NCBI RefSeq assembly: GCF_003977595.1
Contig: NZ_RYYR01000018.1
Coordinates: 1-64,000 of the forward strand
Length of the DNA stretch: 64,000 nucleotides
Origin: Lysinibacillus antri
GTDB taxonomy: Bacteria; Bacillota; Bacilli; Bacillales_A; Planococcaceae
Direction: 5' to 3'
Under the pieces are notes generated by a model. The model did no database searches. It was not told where the DNA came from and saw only the letters and a program-made list of their open reading frames with translations. The translations under genes and the position numbers were made by a program. Below, piece by piece: positions 42,061 through 50,822 of the stretch; the first letter of the stretch is position 1; each line of letters starts with the position of its first letter.

Positions 42061-43245
42061 TTAGCACTTCATATTCCATCGTGAGATTGTATAAATAAAT
42101 AACTTCAACCCATTTTCTAAAGCGTTTTCATTAATAGCAAATTTAGGATGATGATGAGGATAGTTAAGTGTCTCGTCTTCAAAGGCAGCGCCAACACCTA
42201 CAAAAATGCCAGGTACTTTTGTTAGATATGCACTAAAATCTTCCCCAACCATGATTGGGGAGTTTCGTAAAATTGCATCATCCCCAAAATACTCAGAAAC
42301 GACTTTTTCGATTTCTAACGAAAGTTCCGTATCGTTTATGATGGATGAGTATCCATAAGTGTACTCAAAAATATAGTTTGCCCCATATACCGCAGTAATA
42401 TTTTTTGCATGTTGCTCAATTTCTCTTTCGATGGTTTTACGTACTATACTTGAAAAAGTACGTACTCCACCACCTAGGAATGCACGATCTGGGATAATGT
42501 TTTTTGCACTGCCTCCGTTAAACTCTGTAACTGCTAAAATAGCACGTTCGTCAACATCCACTTTTTGTGAAATTATATGATGTAAATTATTAATTAGTTG
42601 TGCACCAATTAACAGGGGATTAATTGATTTGTTTGGCTCAGCGGAATGACCACCTTTTCCGATAATCTCAATTTCAAACGTATCTGAATTTGCTGTGAAG
42701 GAACCTGTTGTTATACCAATTTTTCCTGTTGGAATTGATGATAATAAATGGATTCCAAAAATCTGATTTACTCCTTCTAATACACCTAAATCGACTAACT
42801 CTTTAGCCCCTCCTGGAAATACTTCCTCGGCATGTTGAAAAATAAATCTAATTTCCCCATATATGTGATCTTTTAGCTGCGAAACAATTTTTGCAACACC
42901 TAAAAGTATTGCAATATGGCCATCGTGTCCGCATGCATGCATAATATCTGGTGTTTTCGAAGCAAATGAAAATGTTGTTTCTTCTTGTATAGGTAATGCA
43001 TCCATATCTGCTCTTAAAGCAATTGTTTTTCCAGGTTTTGAGCCAATAAGTTTTGCGACTATACTTGTCTTAGTCAGTCTAGTAACCTCTAAATTTCCAA
43101 ATGAAATTAATTGATCATAGATAAAATCCGATGTATGGAATTCCTCGTAAGAAAGTTCGGGATGTTCATGAAAATACCTTCTCCACTTCACTACGATAGG
43201 AATTATTTTTTGTATAGCAGATGTTAAGTCCAATACTTCATTCAA
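42061..43245 (-). CDS. M20-family amidohydrolase (hippurate hydrolase/N-acyl amino acid type)
   Basis: A 394-residue zinc amidohydrolase of the HipO/AmaA group. Visible metal motifs: IALRADMDALPI, MHACGHDGHIA, FIFQHAEEVFPGGAKELV (with the catalytic EE), and GEDFSAYL near the end. The dimerisation lid domain is complete. Relatives remove acyl groups from N-acyl amino acids. As the last gene of a histidine-degradation operon it could release histidine or glutamate from an acyl derivative, or stand in for the missing formiminoglutamase. The ATG has GGGGTG upstream. It follows hutH by 32 bp. Confidence 0.88.
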   Translation of the reverse strand: MNEVLDLTSAIQKIIPIVVKWRRYFHEHPELSYEEFHTSDFIYDQLISFGNLEVTRLTKTSIVAKLIGSKPGKTIALRADMDALPIQEETTFSFASKTPDIMHACGHDGHIAILLGVAKIVSQLKDHIYGEIRFIFQHAEEVFPGGAKELVDLGVLEGVNQIFGIHLLSSIPTGKIGITTGSFTANSDTFEIEIIGKGGHSAEPNKSINPLLIGAQLINNLHHIISQKVDVDERAILAVTEFNGGSAKNIIPDRAFLGGGVRTFSSIVRKTIEREIEQHAKNITAVYGANYIFEYTYGYSSIINDTELSLEIEKVVSEYFGDDAILRNSPIMVGEDFSAYLTKVPGIFVGVGAAFEDETLNYPHHHPKFAINENALENGLKLFIYTISRWNMKC

Positions 43246-43277
43246 TAAAACACCCCATCCCTATTAATACTTAGATT

Positions 43278-44789
43278 TTATAAGTTTACAAGCGTATCTG
43301 TTCTTAATAAGAATCTTGCAACTGCTTCAATTTCCTCTGAAATAGAACGATCCTGTTGTAGTGGTGGACAAATTTCACGAACTTTTTCTAAGAATGACCT
43401 TGTAGTTGGAGATAGTTGGTCTTCTGCTTTCTCTAAATAAATTGCTTGTGATGCACAAATCATTTCAATTGCAATAACATTAGCAGCATTTTGAACAATT
43501 TGACGAACTTGTCTTGCTGCAGTTGTCCCCATACTTACATGATCCTCTTGGTTTGCAGATGTTGGAATAGAATCAACACTTGCTGGGTGTGCAAGCACTT
43601 TATTTTCAGATACTAATGAAGCTGCAACGTATTGAACAACCATTAAACCAGTATCTAGTCCAGGGTCATTTGCAAGGAATGGCGATAATCCACTTAACTG
43701 AGGATTTACTAATCGTTCAGTTCTTCGTTCTGAAATATTCGCCCATTCGGATACAGCGACTTTTAAGAAATCCATCGCTAAAGCTATTGGTTGTCCATGA
43801 AAATGGCCACCTGAAACGACCATTCCATTTTCTAATACAATTGGATTATCAGTTGCAGAGTTCATTTCAATATTTACACGGTCTTCAACATAGCGTATTG
43901 TTTGCCATGATGCCCCATGAACTTGTGGTATACATCGAATAGAATACGCATCTTGCATTCTTAATTGGCCTTGCTCAGTAACCCGCTTACTTCCTTCTAA
44001 CCAACGGCGTATTCTTCCTCCTACAAATTCTAATTCAGGATGTGGACGAACTGCTAGTAAATCTGCGTTAAATGCAGTAATAATCCCTCTTAATGCTTCC
44101 ATTGTTAAACATGCTGCCATATCAGCTGCGTATCCAAGTCTTTCCGCTTCATTTAAAGTTACTATTCCTATACTCGTCATTGCCTGTGTTCCGTTAATTA
44201 AAGCTAAGCCTTCTTTTGCTTGTAATACAACAGGTTGTAACCCTGCTCGTTCTAAAGCTTCAGCACCGGAGTATACTACACCTTCGTATTCAGCCTTCCC
44301 TTCACCGACTAGCACCATTGCTACGTGTGCTAAGGGTGCAAGATCTCCACTAGCACCTACTGAACCTTGTGAAGGAACAATTGGATGCACATTGCGGTTA
44401 ATTAACTCAACTAATAAATGCAATGTCTCTTCACGAATCCCTGAAAAGCCTTTAGCTAAGGCATTTGTTCGTAGTAACATCATTGCACGAACAATATTTG
44501 TAGGTAAAGGTTCTCCTACACCTACCGCATCTGCACGAAGCAAGTTAAGTTGTAAAAGCTCATTGTCTTCTTTATTAATCTTTACATCGCTTAATTTTCC
44601 AAATCCTGTATTAACACCGTATATAATTTCACCTGCATCAAGTCGTTTTTCTATGCGAGCTCTACTTTCTCGAACACGTTCTAAACTTTCATTTGAAATT
44701 TTTATAGAAGTATTGCCCTGCGCTATTAACTCAATCTGCTGTCGCGTTAGTGATTTTCCGTCTAATTCAATTGTATTAACAGTTATCAT
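43278..44789 (-). CDS. hutH: Histidine ammonia-lyase
   Basis: A 503-residue enzyme that converts histidine to urocanate and ammonia, the first step of histidine breakdown. The MIO prosthetic group forms from the Ala-Ser-Gly triad in SQGSVGASGDLAPLAH. Further family motifs are YGVNTGFGKL, LINGTQAM and the C-terminal SMGTTAARQV. ATG 44789 has GGAG 8 nt upstream. The gene lies fifth in the operon, after the permease, while hutU and hutI come first. Confidence 0.96.
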   Translation of the reverse strand: MITVNTIELDGKSLTRQQIELIAQGNTSIKISNESLERVRESRARIEKRLDAGEIIYGVNTGFGKLSDVKINKEDNELLQLNLLRADAVGVGEPLPTNIVRAMMLLRTNALAKGFSGIREETLHLLVELINRNVHPIVPSQGSVGASGDLAPLAHVAMVLVGEGKAEYEGVVYSGAEALERAGLQPVVLQAKEGLALINGTQAMTSIGIVTLNEAERLGYAADMAACLTMEALRGIITAFNADLLAVRPHPELEFVGGRIRRWLEGSKRVTEQGQLRMQDAYSIRCIPQVHGASWQTIRYVEDRVNIEMNSATDNPIVLENGMVVSGGHFHGQPIALAMDFLKVAVSEWANISERRTERLVNPQLSGLSPFLANDPGLDTGLMVVQYVAASLVSENKVLAHPASVDSIPTSANQEDHVSMGTTAARQVRQIVQNAANVIAIEMICASQAIYLEKAEDQLSPTTRSFLEKVREICPPLQQDRSISEEIEAVARFLLRTDTLVNL

Positions 44790-44814
44790 TTTCATCACTC
44801 CAAAATTAAATTAA

Positions 44815-46128
44815 TTAAAGTACTAAAGCTGCGATTACTCCAAATATAAATAGAGGTATATTATAGTGAATAAATGTTGGGACACATGTATCCCAAATAT
44901 GATCGTGTTGTCCATCTGCATTTAACCCTGCTGTCGGTCCAAGTGTACTGTCAGACGCTGGTGATCCAGCATCTCCTAAAGCTCCTGCAGTTCCAATTAA
45001 CGCTGCTGTTGCTAATGGACTGAAGCCAACTGCTAAACATAAAGGTACAAAAACAACTGCTAAGATTGGAACTGTACCGAAAGATGTACCAATCCCCATT
45101 GTTACAAGTAACCCAATGAGTAACAATAATATTGCTGTAATAAATTTGCTATCACCGGTAACTCCGTTTACTGCATTTACTAATTCATTAATAGCATCTG
45201 TTTCTTTAAGGATTGTGGCATAGCCCGAAGCGATAAGCATAACAAATGCAATGGCTCCCATTAATTTGACCCCATCTTGAACCACTTCTTCCCCATCTTT
45301 TAATGTAATAATTCGTCCTAGGAACATAGTAATAATCCCCGACATCGCACCAATAACCATCGAACCAAACCATAATTGCATCCCAAGAGCGATAAAAACT
45401 GAAAGGATTGTGATCCAGTCTCGCGGTTCAAATTTCTTCATCAATTCTTCATCTTCAGAAACTGCAGCTAATTCCGCTGTTGCTAATTGGTTGTAAGTGC
45501 GGGATTTTTTATATGTTAGAAATACGGCAATAAATAATCCAACAAACATACCAATTGCAGGAATTGCCATTGCAATAGGAATATTTGATGTAGCAATCTC
45601 CATACCATTTGATGTCATTTCAGTTGCAATAATGCCTTGGAAAATTAATCCGTACCCTACTGGAATCCACAAGTATGGCATTTTTAAGCCGAAAGTTAAT
45701 GCAGAAGCTACTGCTCTTCTATCAATATTTAATTTATTGAAAAAGTATAGAAGAGGTGGGATTAAAATGGGTATAAACGCAATATGCACAGGGATTAATG
45801 TTCCTGATAAACAAGTTAAACCAGCTATTAATAATAATAGTAAAATTTTATTTGGTTTTTTGATTTTTAATAGTTTTTGTATTAATAGATTAGAGATGCC
45901 AGAATGTGCAATCATCGCTGCAAATACACCTAACAAAATATAGCTTAGTGCGGTTTCCGATTGTCCACCCATTCCACTAATAAATATGGATGCTGTTTCC
46001 TTTAATGGTAATCCAGCTACTAATCCAGCAACAAGAGCAGAAAGTATTAAAGCAAAAATAACATGTACTTTTAATAAACTTAAAATCGTTAAAACAATTA
46101 CGGAGATTAAAACAGGATTGTCAAACAT
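44815..46128 (-). CDS. NhaC-superfamily permease (YuiF-like), candidate histidine transporter
   Basis: A 437-residue membrane protein with about twelve helices of the ion-transporter superfamily that includes NhaC and Bacillus YuiF. Family motifs include IPVHIAFIPILIPPLL and the C-terminal GALGDAGSPASDSTLGPTAG. YuiF-like proteins are annotated as amino acid transporters. The position between hutH and a peptidase gene makes uptake of histidine, urocanate or a histidine derivative the most economical role. The ribosome binding site is AGGGAG. A hairpin at 46150-46175 precedes it. Confidence 0.85.
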   Translation of the reverse strand: MFDNPVLISVIVLTILSLLKVHVIFALILSALVAGLVAGLPLKETASIFISGMGGQSETALSYILLGVFAAMIAHSGISNLLIQKLLKIKKPNKILLLLLIAGLTCLSGTLIPVHIAFIPILIPPLLYFFNKLNIDRRAVASALTFGLKMPYLWIPVGYGLIFQGIIATEMTSNGMEIATSNIPIAMAIPAIGMFVGLFIAVFLTYKKSRTYNQLATAELAAVSEDEELMKKFEPRDWITILSVFIALGMQLWFGSMVIGAMSGIITMFLGRIITLKDGEEVVQDGVKLMGAIAFVMLIASGYATILKETDAINELVNAVNGVTGDSKFITAILLLLIGLLVTMGIGTSFGTVPILAVVFVPLCLAVGFSPLATAALIGTAGALGDAGSPASDSTLGPTAGLNADGQHDHIWDTCVPTFIHYNIPLFIFGVIAALVL

Positions 46129-46149
46129 TGACCCACACTCCCTTTATAT

Positions 46150-46175
46150 AAGGCTACCTATTTCTAAGTAGCCTT
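46150..46175 (-). terminator. Intra-operon hairpin before the permease gene
   Basis: An 8-bp stem (AAGGCTAC with GTAGCCTT) lies between the M20 peptidase stop and the permease ribosome binding site. No T run follows on the minus strand, so it is more likely a processing or stability element than a true terminator. Confidence 0.5.
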
Positions 46176-46180
46176 GATTA

Positions 46181-47344
46181 TTATTGTTTATGATTTTCAT
46201 ACCATTGTTCAATTAATGAAGCTGTTAATCTACCTGTATTATTTAAGTTTTCAATACTGATATATTCATTGAAAGTATGAATGTTCTGGAAGCCGTTTCC
46301 TAGAGTAATACAAGTTAAACCATTTTCATTTAATATATTTGTATCAGCACCACCAAGTGTTTTTGTCACATAATGTGAAACATTTATATTTTTAGTAGCC
46401 TCTTTTACGTTTATTACCAATTTATTATCCTCCGAAACATTAAAACCTAAATATTTCTCTTCAATTTTCACATCCAATCGTGCATTATTTTTATTCGCAA
46501 CTTCCTCCATGATTCCTTTCATATGATCTAATTGACGATTTAGCTTTTCCTGGGAAAAACTTCTAACTTCTCCCCCAAAAATGACGCTTCCTGGAATGAT
46601 TGAAGTTAGTTCCCCGCCTTTAATTATGCCGATATTTGCTACTGTTTCATTGTCGATTTCACCAAGCTTCATCTTTAATAAGCCTTCTGCAGCGATTAGA
46701 AAAGCATTATTTCCAACTTCAGAATTTAATGCAATATGCGCTGAGTTTCCATGAACAGTGAACCAAATACGACTACTATAAGGTCCTTGTAAAATCACTT
46801 GACCTACATCTCCACTACTATCAAAAATGTAGCCTGCTTTACTTTTTGGTATTGTGTAATCTAAATACTTTGCTCCTACTAATCCAGCCTGTTCATTAAC
46901 TGTTAAAATAAATTCGATTGGTCCATGTGGTATACCACTTTCTATAACTGCACGGAAACCCTCGATATATGATGCTAAGGCAGCTCGGTCATCAGCACCT
47001 AAAATTGTTGTTCCGTCTGAAGAAATAATGCCATTTTTAATAATTGGATTTAAGTTTTCGGTAGGTAGTACAGTGTCCATATGGGTTGAGAAAAATAATG
47101 GAGGAATTGAATTGTCGCTTCCTTCATGCCAGGCGATTAAGTTACCTACTTCCCCATTAAACTTTTTATATGCTTCATCAAATGTGACGGAAAAACCTAA
47201 CTTTGGTAGTTCTTCTAGAAGATAATCCGCAACAAGCTGTTCTTTTCCACTAGGACCATTGACTTTGGCTAAATCTAAAAAAAGATTAAGTAATCTCTCC
47301 TCGTTTACTTTTGAAGCAGCTTTTGATATGAATTTAACAGTCAT
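46181..47344 (-). CDS. M20-family peptidase, PepT/YqjE-like, with altered metal ligand
   Basis: A 387-residue M20 peptidase. Metal motifs STHMDTV and LGADDRAALAS are intact, as are VHGNSAHIA, GGADTNIL and the late NIHTFNEY. The catalytic pair, usually EE (as in TVxEExGL), reads TVNEQAGLVGAK: the general-base glutamate is kept but the next residue, a metal ligand, is Gln. Activity may therefore depend on a different metal number. In this operon it might cleave histidine-containing peptides. The ribosome binding site is AGGTAAGG. Third gene after hutU and hutI. Confidence 0.85.
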   Translation of the reverse strand: MTVKFISKAASKVNEERLLNLFLDLAKVNGPSGKEQLVADYLLEELPKLGFSVTFDEAYKKFNGEVGNLIAWHEGSDNSIPPLFFSTHMDTVLPTENLNPIIKNGIISSDGTTILGADDRAALASYIEGFRAVIESGIPHGPIEFILTVNEQAGLVGAKYLDYTIPKSKAGYIFDSSGDVGQVILQGPYSSRIWFTVHGNSAHIALNSEVGNNAFLIAAEGLLKMKLGEIDNETVANIGIIKGGELTSIIPGSVIFGGEVRSFSQEKLNRQLDHMKGIMEEVANKNNARLDVKIEEKYLGFNVSEDNKLVINVKEATKNINVSHYVTKTLGGADTNILNENGLTCITLGNGFQNIHTFNEYISIENLNNTGRLTASLIEQWYENHKQ

Positions 47345-47362
47345 AATTTTTCCTTACCTCCA

Positions 47363-48631
47363 TTAAACTTCAATATTTACTTTTACGAGAGAACCCTTAC
47401 GTACGACAACTTCCCCACTTTTAACAACAGTATCAACAACATTTACACCTAATTCATAAGCAATGTGCATGTAATTTGGAACATCCCAAATTTGAAGATC
47501 TGCTAATTTCCCGACTTCAATTGTTCCACGATCATGTAAATTTAAAGCTTTTGCACCGCCAATAGTAGCAGCACCAATTGCCTCCTCCACGGACAATTGG
47601 TACAAACGACATGCTAAATTAATAACAAATGGCATTGACGGTGTATAACATGCTGGACATAAATCTGTTGCTAAGGCGATATCCATTCCACTATCTAGTA
47701 TCTTTCTAGCTTGAAATGGTTGTTTATGATTAACTGCAAAATCTAATGCTGGCATTAAAACTCCTACTACTCCAGCATTTTTAAGATCTTTTAAAACATG
47801 TTCTGGGGTATAGTTCATATGGTCGATTGATACCATCTTCATTTCAGCAGCAAGTTTTGATCCCCCAATATTGGAGTACGCGTCTGCATGAATTTTTGGT
47901 AACATTCCTACTTTTAAGCCAGCTTCTAAAATTAGGCGAGATTCATTTGCAGTAAAATATCCATTATCACACCAAACGTCACAAAATTCAGCAAGATTCT
48001 GTTCACTAACAGCAGGTATCATTTCGTTAATAATGATGTCTAAATATTTTTCTTTTGTCATGCCATCAGGGATTCCATGAGCACCTAAAAAAGTATTATA
48101 GACATCAAGTGGAGTTTCCTCTTGAAGGCGTCTGCCAATCTTTAAAATCTTTATTTCACTATCAGTTGTCAGTCCGTAGCCACTCTTACTTTCAACAGTT
48201 GTCGTACCATGTTTTAACATGGATAGAATACGTTTTTTCGATTGTTCAAAAAGTTCTAGTTCGGATGTATCGCGAGTTAATTCAATTGTTCGGTTTGGAC
48301 CAGTTCTAAGCTTAATTTTTTTTAAGTTTGCTTCCACATCACCGTGTAATTTCGCAACATACTCTTCTACTCTCGTTCCATAAAATACGAGATGTGTATG
48401 AGAATCAATAAATCCAGGAGCAACCACTTTTCCTGAAGCATCTATACTATTCGAATCGTCAATAATGTATTTTTGCGTTGCATGATATATTGAACATATA
48501 TCAATGATTAATGAATTTTGAATAACAATTGTTTGCTCGGAAAATACTTTAAAGCCTTCTTGTCTTGTTTCCGTGCAAGTAACGATTTGATTAGCATTTA
48601 GAATTACAAGTTGAGGTTTTATTTTTTTCAT
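47363..48631 (-). CDS. hutI: Imidazolonepropionase
   Basis: A 422-residue amidohydrolase that opens the imidazolone ring to N-formiminoglutamate, the third step of histidine degradation. The metal motif is FIDSHTHLVFYGTR; SKSGYGLTTDSE, the histidine in PKIHADAYSN, MNYTPEHVL and ATDLCPACYTPSMP are characteristic. The start is preceded by AAAGGAG. It follows hutU after an attenuating hairpin. Confidence 0.95.
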   Translation of the reverse strand: MKKIKPQLVILNANQIVTCTETRQEGFKVFSEQTIVIQNSLIIDICSIYHATQKYIIDDSNSIDASGKVVAPGFIDSHTHLVFYGTRVEEYVAKLHGDVEANLKKIKLRTGPNRTIELTRDTSELELFEQSKKRILSMLKHGTTTVESKSGYGLTTDSEIKILKIGRRLQEETPLDVYNTFLGAHGIPDGMTKEKYLDIIINEMIPAVSEQNLAEFCDVWCDNGYFTANESRLILEAGLKVGMLPKIHADAYSNIGGSKLAAEMKMVSIDHMNYTPEHVLKDLKNAGVVGVLMPALDFAVNHKQPFQARKILDSGMDIALATDLCPACYTPSMPFVINLACRLYQLSVEEAIGAATIGGAKALNLHDRGTIEVGKLADLQIWDVPNYMHIAYELGVNVVDTVVKSGEVVVRKGSLVKVNIEV

Positions 48632-48691
48632 TATGGATCTCCTTTACAACAAGAAATACGTAATTCTAGAAGAGCAGATATTTAGAATTGA

Positions 48692-48722
48692 AAAGACCTT
48701 AAGTTACTATCTTAAGGCCCTT
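48692..48722 (-). terminator. Attenuating hairpin between hutU and hutI
   Basis: Minus-strand GGGCCTTAAG pairs with CTTAAGGTCT (two wobbles) and is followed by TTTT. It lies 10 bp after the hutU stop, inside the operon, so it probably reduces rather than stops downstream transcription. Confidence 0.65.
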
Positions 48723-48730
48723 TCATTAAA

Positions 48731-50449
48731 TTAATTTACTGTTTCTTTTTCTAAGTCTTTTGGTCCGAATGTAGCTGTTGGCTCCCACCATAAAGGAATT
48801 TTAATATTTTCATTAGTAAGTTTCCCTTTTCCGTTTGCAACATCTCGAGCAATATCATACCCAGCTTGTGCATGGCGAACAACACCGATTCCAGAGTCAA
48901 CTGTCATTGCAACTTCTAATCGCATATCAGATTCAGCAGTACCATCGGCAATCATTGTTACCCCAGTGTGTACAGCTTCCCCCATGGAATAGTTAGCTTG
49001 TAATGCAATCAAGTCACACATTCCTACTGCATTTAATAAACCATTCAGTGCTGGCCAGTCAGATATTAAATCGCTACCATCTTTCATGTTTTCAGATTCA
49101 AATGTTGGGTTTACGATTGAACCAGAATCTAAATTGTCACGGGAGAATGCTACAGGACCACTTAACTCACCACGACGAATCATATCATTTACTTCTAATG
49201 CGAACTTTTTACGTTGACCGAATCCCATGTAACAAATGCGGGCTGGTAAAGCTTCAATCGGAATATGTTCTTTCGCTAATTTAATCCAACGTGTTACAAG
49301 TAGGTCATCACTAAATTTCTCTAATATCATGTCATCAATTTTTCTTAAGTCTTCCGCTTCTCCTGACATACAGATCCATCTGAATGGTCCACGTCCTTCA
49401 CAGAATAATGGACGTAAATATTCAGCTACGAATCCAGGTAAACGTTTTGCTTCGACTTCATCAAACCCTGCATCAATGCATTCTTTTCGTATACTTGTAC
49501 CATACTCAAAAGCTTTTACACCTTTGTCCATAAATGCAATTAATGCTTTTAACTCTCTAATCATCGTCTGACGAGCTTTTTCTAAATAAGTTAGACGATC
49601 TTTGTCACGTAGTTCCTCAGCTTCTTCTACAGTTAAACCTGAAGGGAGGTATGAAATAGGATCATGTGCAGGAGTCATTGATGTTGCAATATCTGGTAAG
49701 AAATCAATTTCTAAAGATTTTTCAAAAATATCCGCTGCATTTCCAACAACTGCGATACCAATTGCTTCTTTTTTCGTAGCTTTTTCTTTTGCAAGGGCAA
49801 TTGCTTCTTCTAATGAATCCACTACTACGTCAATGAATCCTTTTTCAATACGACGGTTAATGATATCAATATTTGAGTCACATAAAATGGCAACACCACC
49901 ATGCATTGTCATTGCACGTGTTTGGTTTCCACCCATACCACCTGCTCCAGCAGTAAGTAGAATTTTACCAACTAATGAATCGTTATAATGTTTGCGAGCG
50001 ATTGCAGAGAGTGTTTCAAAAGTTCCCTGGATTACACCTTGTGTTCCGATATATTCCCATGGAGCAGCTGTATAATTCGCATACATTGTCAAATTCTTTT
50101 CTTGTAAATCGTAAAATGTTGGCCAATCAGCTTTCATAATGTTTGTTGTAGCCATTACAACAGTTGGCGCATATTTATGCGTTTTAAAGACTGCAACAGG
50201 CATTCCAGACTGAACAACTAATGTCTCATCATCTTCAAGATTTTTTAAAGAATCTACAATTGCATGATATGATTCCCAGTTGCGAGCAGCTTTACCAATT
50301 CCTCCGTAGATAACTAATTCTTCAGGTTTTTCAGCATTTTCCATATTGTTTTCTAACATTCGAAGGATTACTTCTTGACGCCACCCCTTACAGCGTAATG
50401 TGTTTCCTCGTTGAGCTCTTACTGAATAAAGAATTTCTGGTTTTGACAT
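48731..50449 (-). CDS. hutU: Urocanate hydratase
   Basis: A 572-residue NAD-dependent urocanase that converts urocanate to imidazolonepropionate. Family segments are clear: RGNTLRCKGWRQEVILRMLEN at the start (read in parts), YGGIGKAARNWESY, GGMGGNQTRAMTMHGG (NAD-binding), and the C-terminal GVVRHAQAGYD. Length is normal. It is the promoter-proximal gene of the hut operon; the sigma-54 promoter lies 39-54 bp upstream of its ATG. Its ribosome binding site is AAAGGGGGAAA. Confidence 0.96.
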   Translation of the reverse strand: MSKPEILYSVRAQRGNTLRCKGWRQEVILRMLENNMENAEKPEELVIYGGIGKAARNWESYHAIVDSLKNLEDDETLVVQSGMPVAVFKTHKYAPTVVMATTNIMKADWPTFYDLQEKNLTMYANYTAAPWEYIGTQGVIQGTFETLSAIARKHYNDSLVGKILLTAGAGGMGGNQTRAMTMHGGVAILCDSNIDIINRRIEKGFIDVVVDSLEEAIALAKEKATKKEAIGIAVVGNAADIFEKSLEIDFLPDIATSMTPAHDPISYLPSGLTVEEAEELRDKDRLTYLEKARQTMIRELKALIAFMDKGVKAFEYGTSIRKECIDAGFDEVEAKRLPGFVAEYLRPLFCEGRGPFRWICMSGEAEDLRKIDDMILEKFSDDLLVTRWIKLAKEHIPIEALPARICYMGFGQRKKFALEVNDMIRRGELSGPVAFSRDNLDSGSIVNPTFESENMKDGSDLISDWPALNGLLNAVGMCDLIALQANYSMGEAVHTGVTMIADGTAESDMRLEVAMTVDSGIGVVRHAQAGYDIARDVANGKGKLTNENIKIPLWWEPTATFGPKDLEKETVN

Positions 50450-50487
50450 ATAAATTTCCCCCTTTTGTTGTTGTACACCTTAATATA

Positions 50488-50503
50488 AGCAAGAAACATG
50501 CCA
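50488..50503 (-). promoter_or_regulatory. Sigma-54 (-24/-12) promoter of the hut operon
   Basis: The minus strand reads TGGCAT-GTTTC-TTGCT against the consensus TGGCAC-N5-TTGCW: ten of eleven defined positions match, with exact spacing. The predicted transcription start is near 50477, leaving a 28-nt leader that contains the hutU ribosome binding site. Confidence 0.85.
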
Positions 50504-50603
50504 ACTTTTCGGAAATTGAAGATTAAATCTTAATAAACGCAGCAAAATCAATTGATAAAATATTTTAACTATTTTTATTATTGGAATTAAATTAATGAAC
50601 TGG

Positions 50604-50620
50604 TGCATATAAAATTTGCA
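50604..50620. promoter_or_regulatory. Proximal upstream activator site for the hut promoter
   Basis: TGCATATAAAATTTGCA has TGCA half-sites 9 bp apart and lies about 115 bp upstream of the -12 box. The site at 50681 differs at only a few positions. Confidence 0.6.
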
Positions 50621-50680
50621 TGAAAGCTATGAAATCTCTTTAAAAAAAGAAGAATAATAGATTTTCGGCATTTTTTGATA

Positions 50681-50697
50681 TGCAGATAAATTTTGCA
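50681..50697. promoter_or_regulatory. Distal upstream activator site for the hut promoter
   Basis: TGCAGATAAATTTTGCA has the same TGCA-N9-TGCA layout and lies 77 bp beyond the proximal copy. A third, partial match (GGTGCATAAA) follows near 50710. Confidence 0.6.
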
Positions 50698-50717
50698 GAT
50701 GAAAAATAGGTGCATAA

Positions 50718-50815
50718 AAAAACGCACTTGATATAAACAAAGCCACCGAAAAGCTAAATTTCCTTAAAGAAAAAAATATTTCAGTGATCTTCATATAAAT
50801 CAATGCGTTTTTATT
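50718..50815 (-). terminator. Long imperfect hairpin terminating the esterase gene
   Basis: Minus-strand AAAAACGCATTGAT near 50815-50800 can pair with ATCAAGTGCGTTTTTTT near 50733-50717, giving a long stem with a T run. The loop of about 60 nt is large, so the structure is less certain than the other terminators. Confidence 0.5.
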
Positions 50816-50822
50816 TTAAAAT

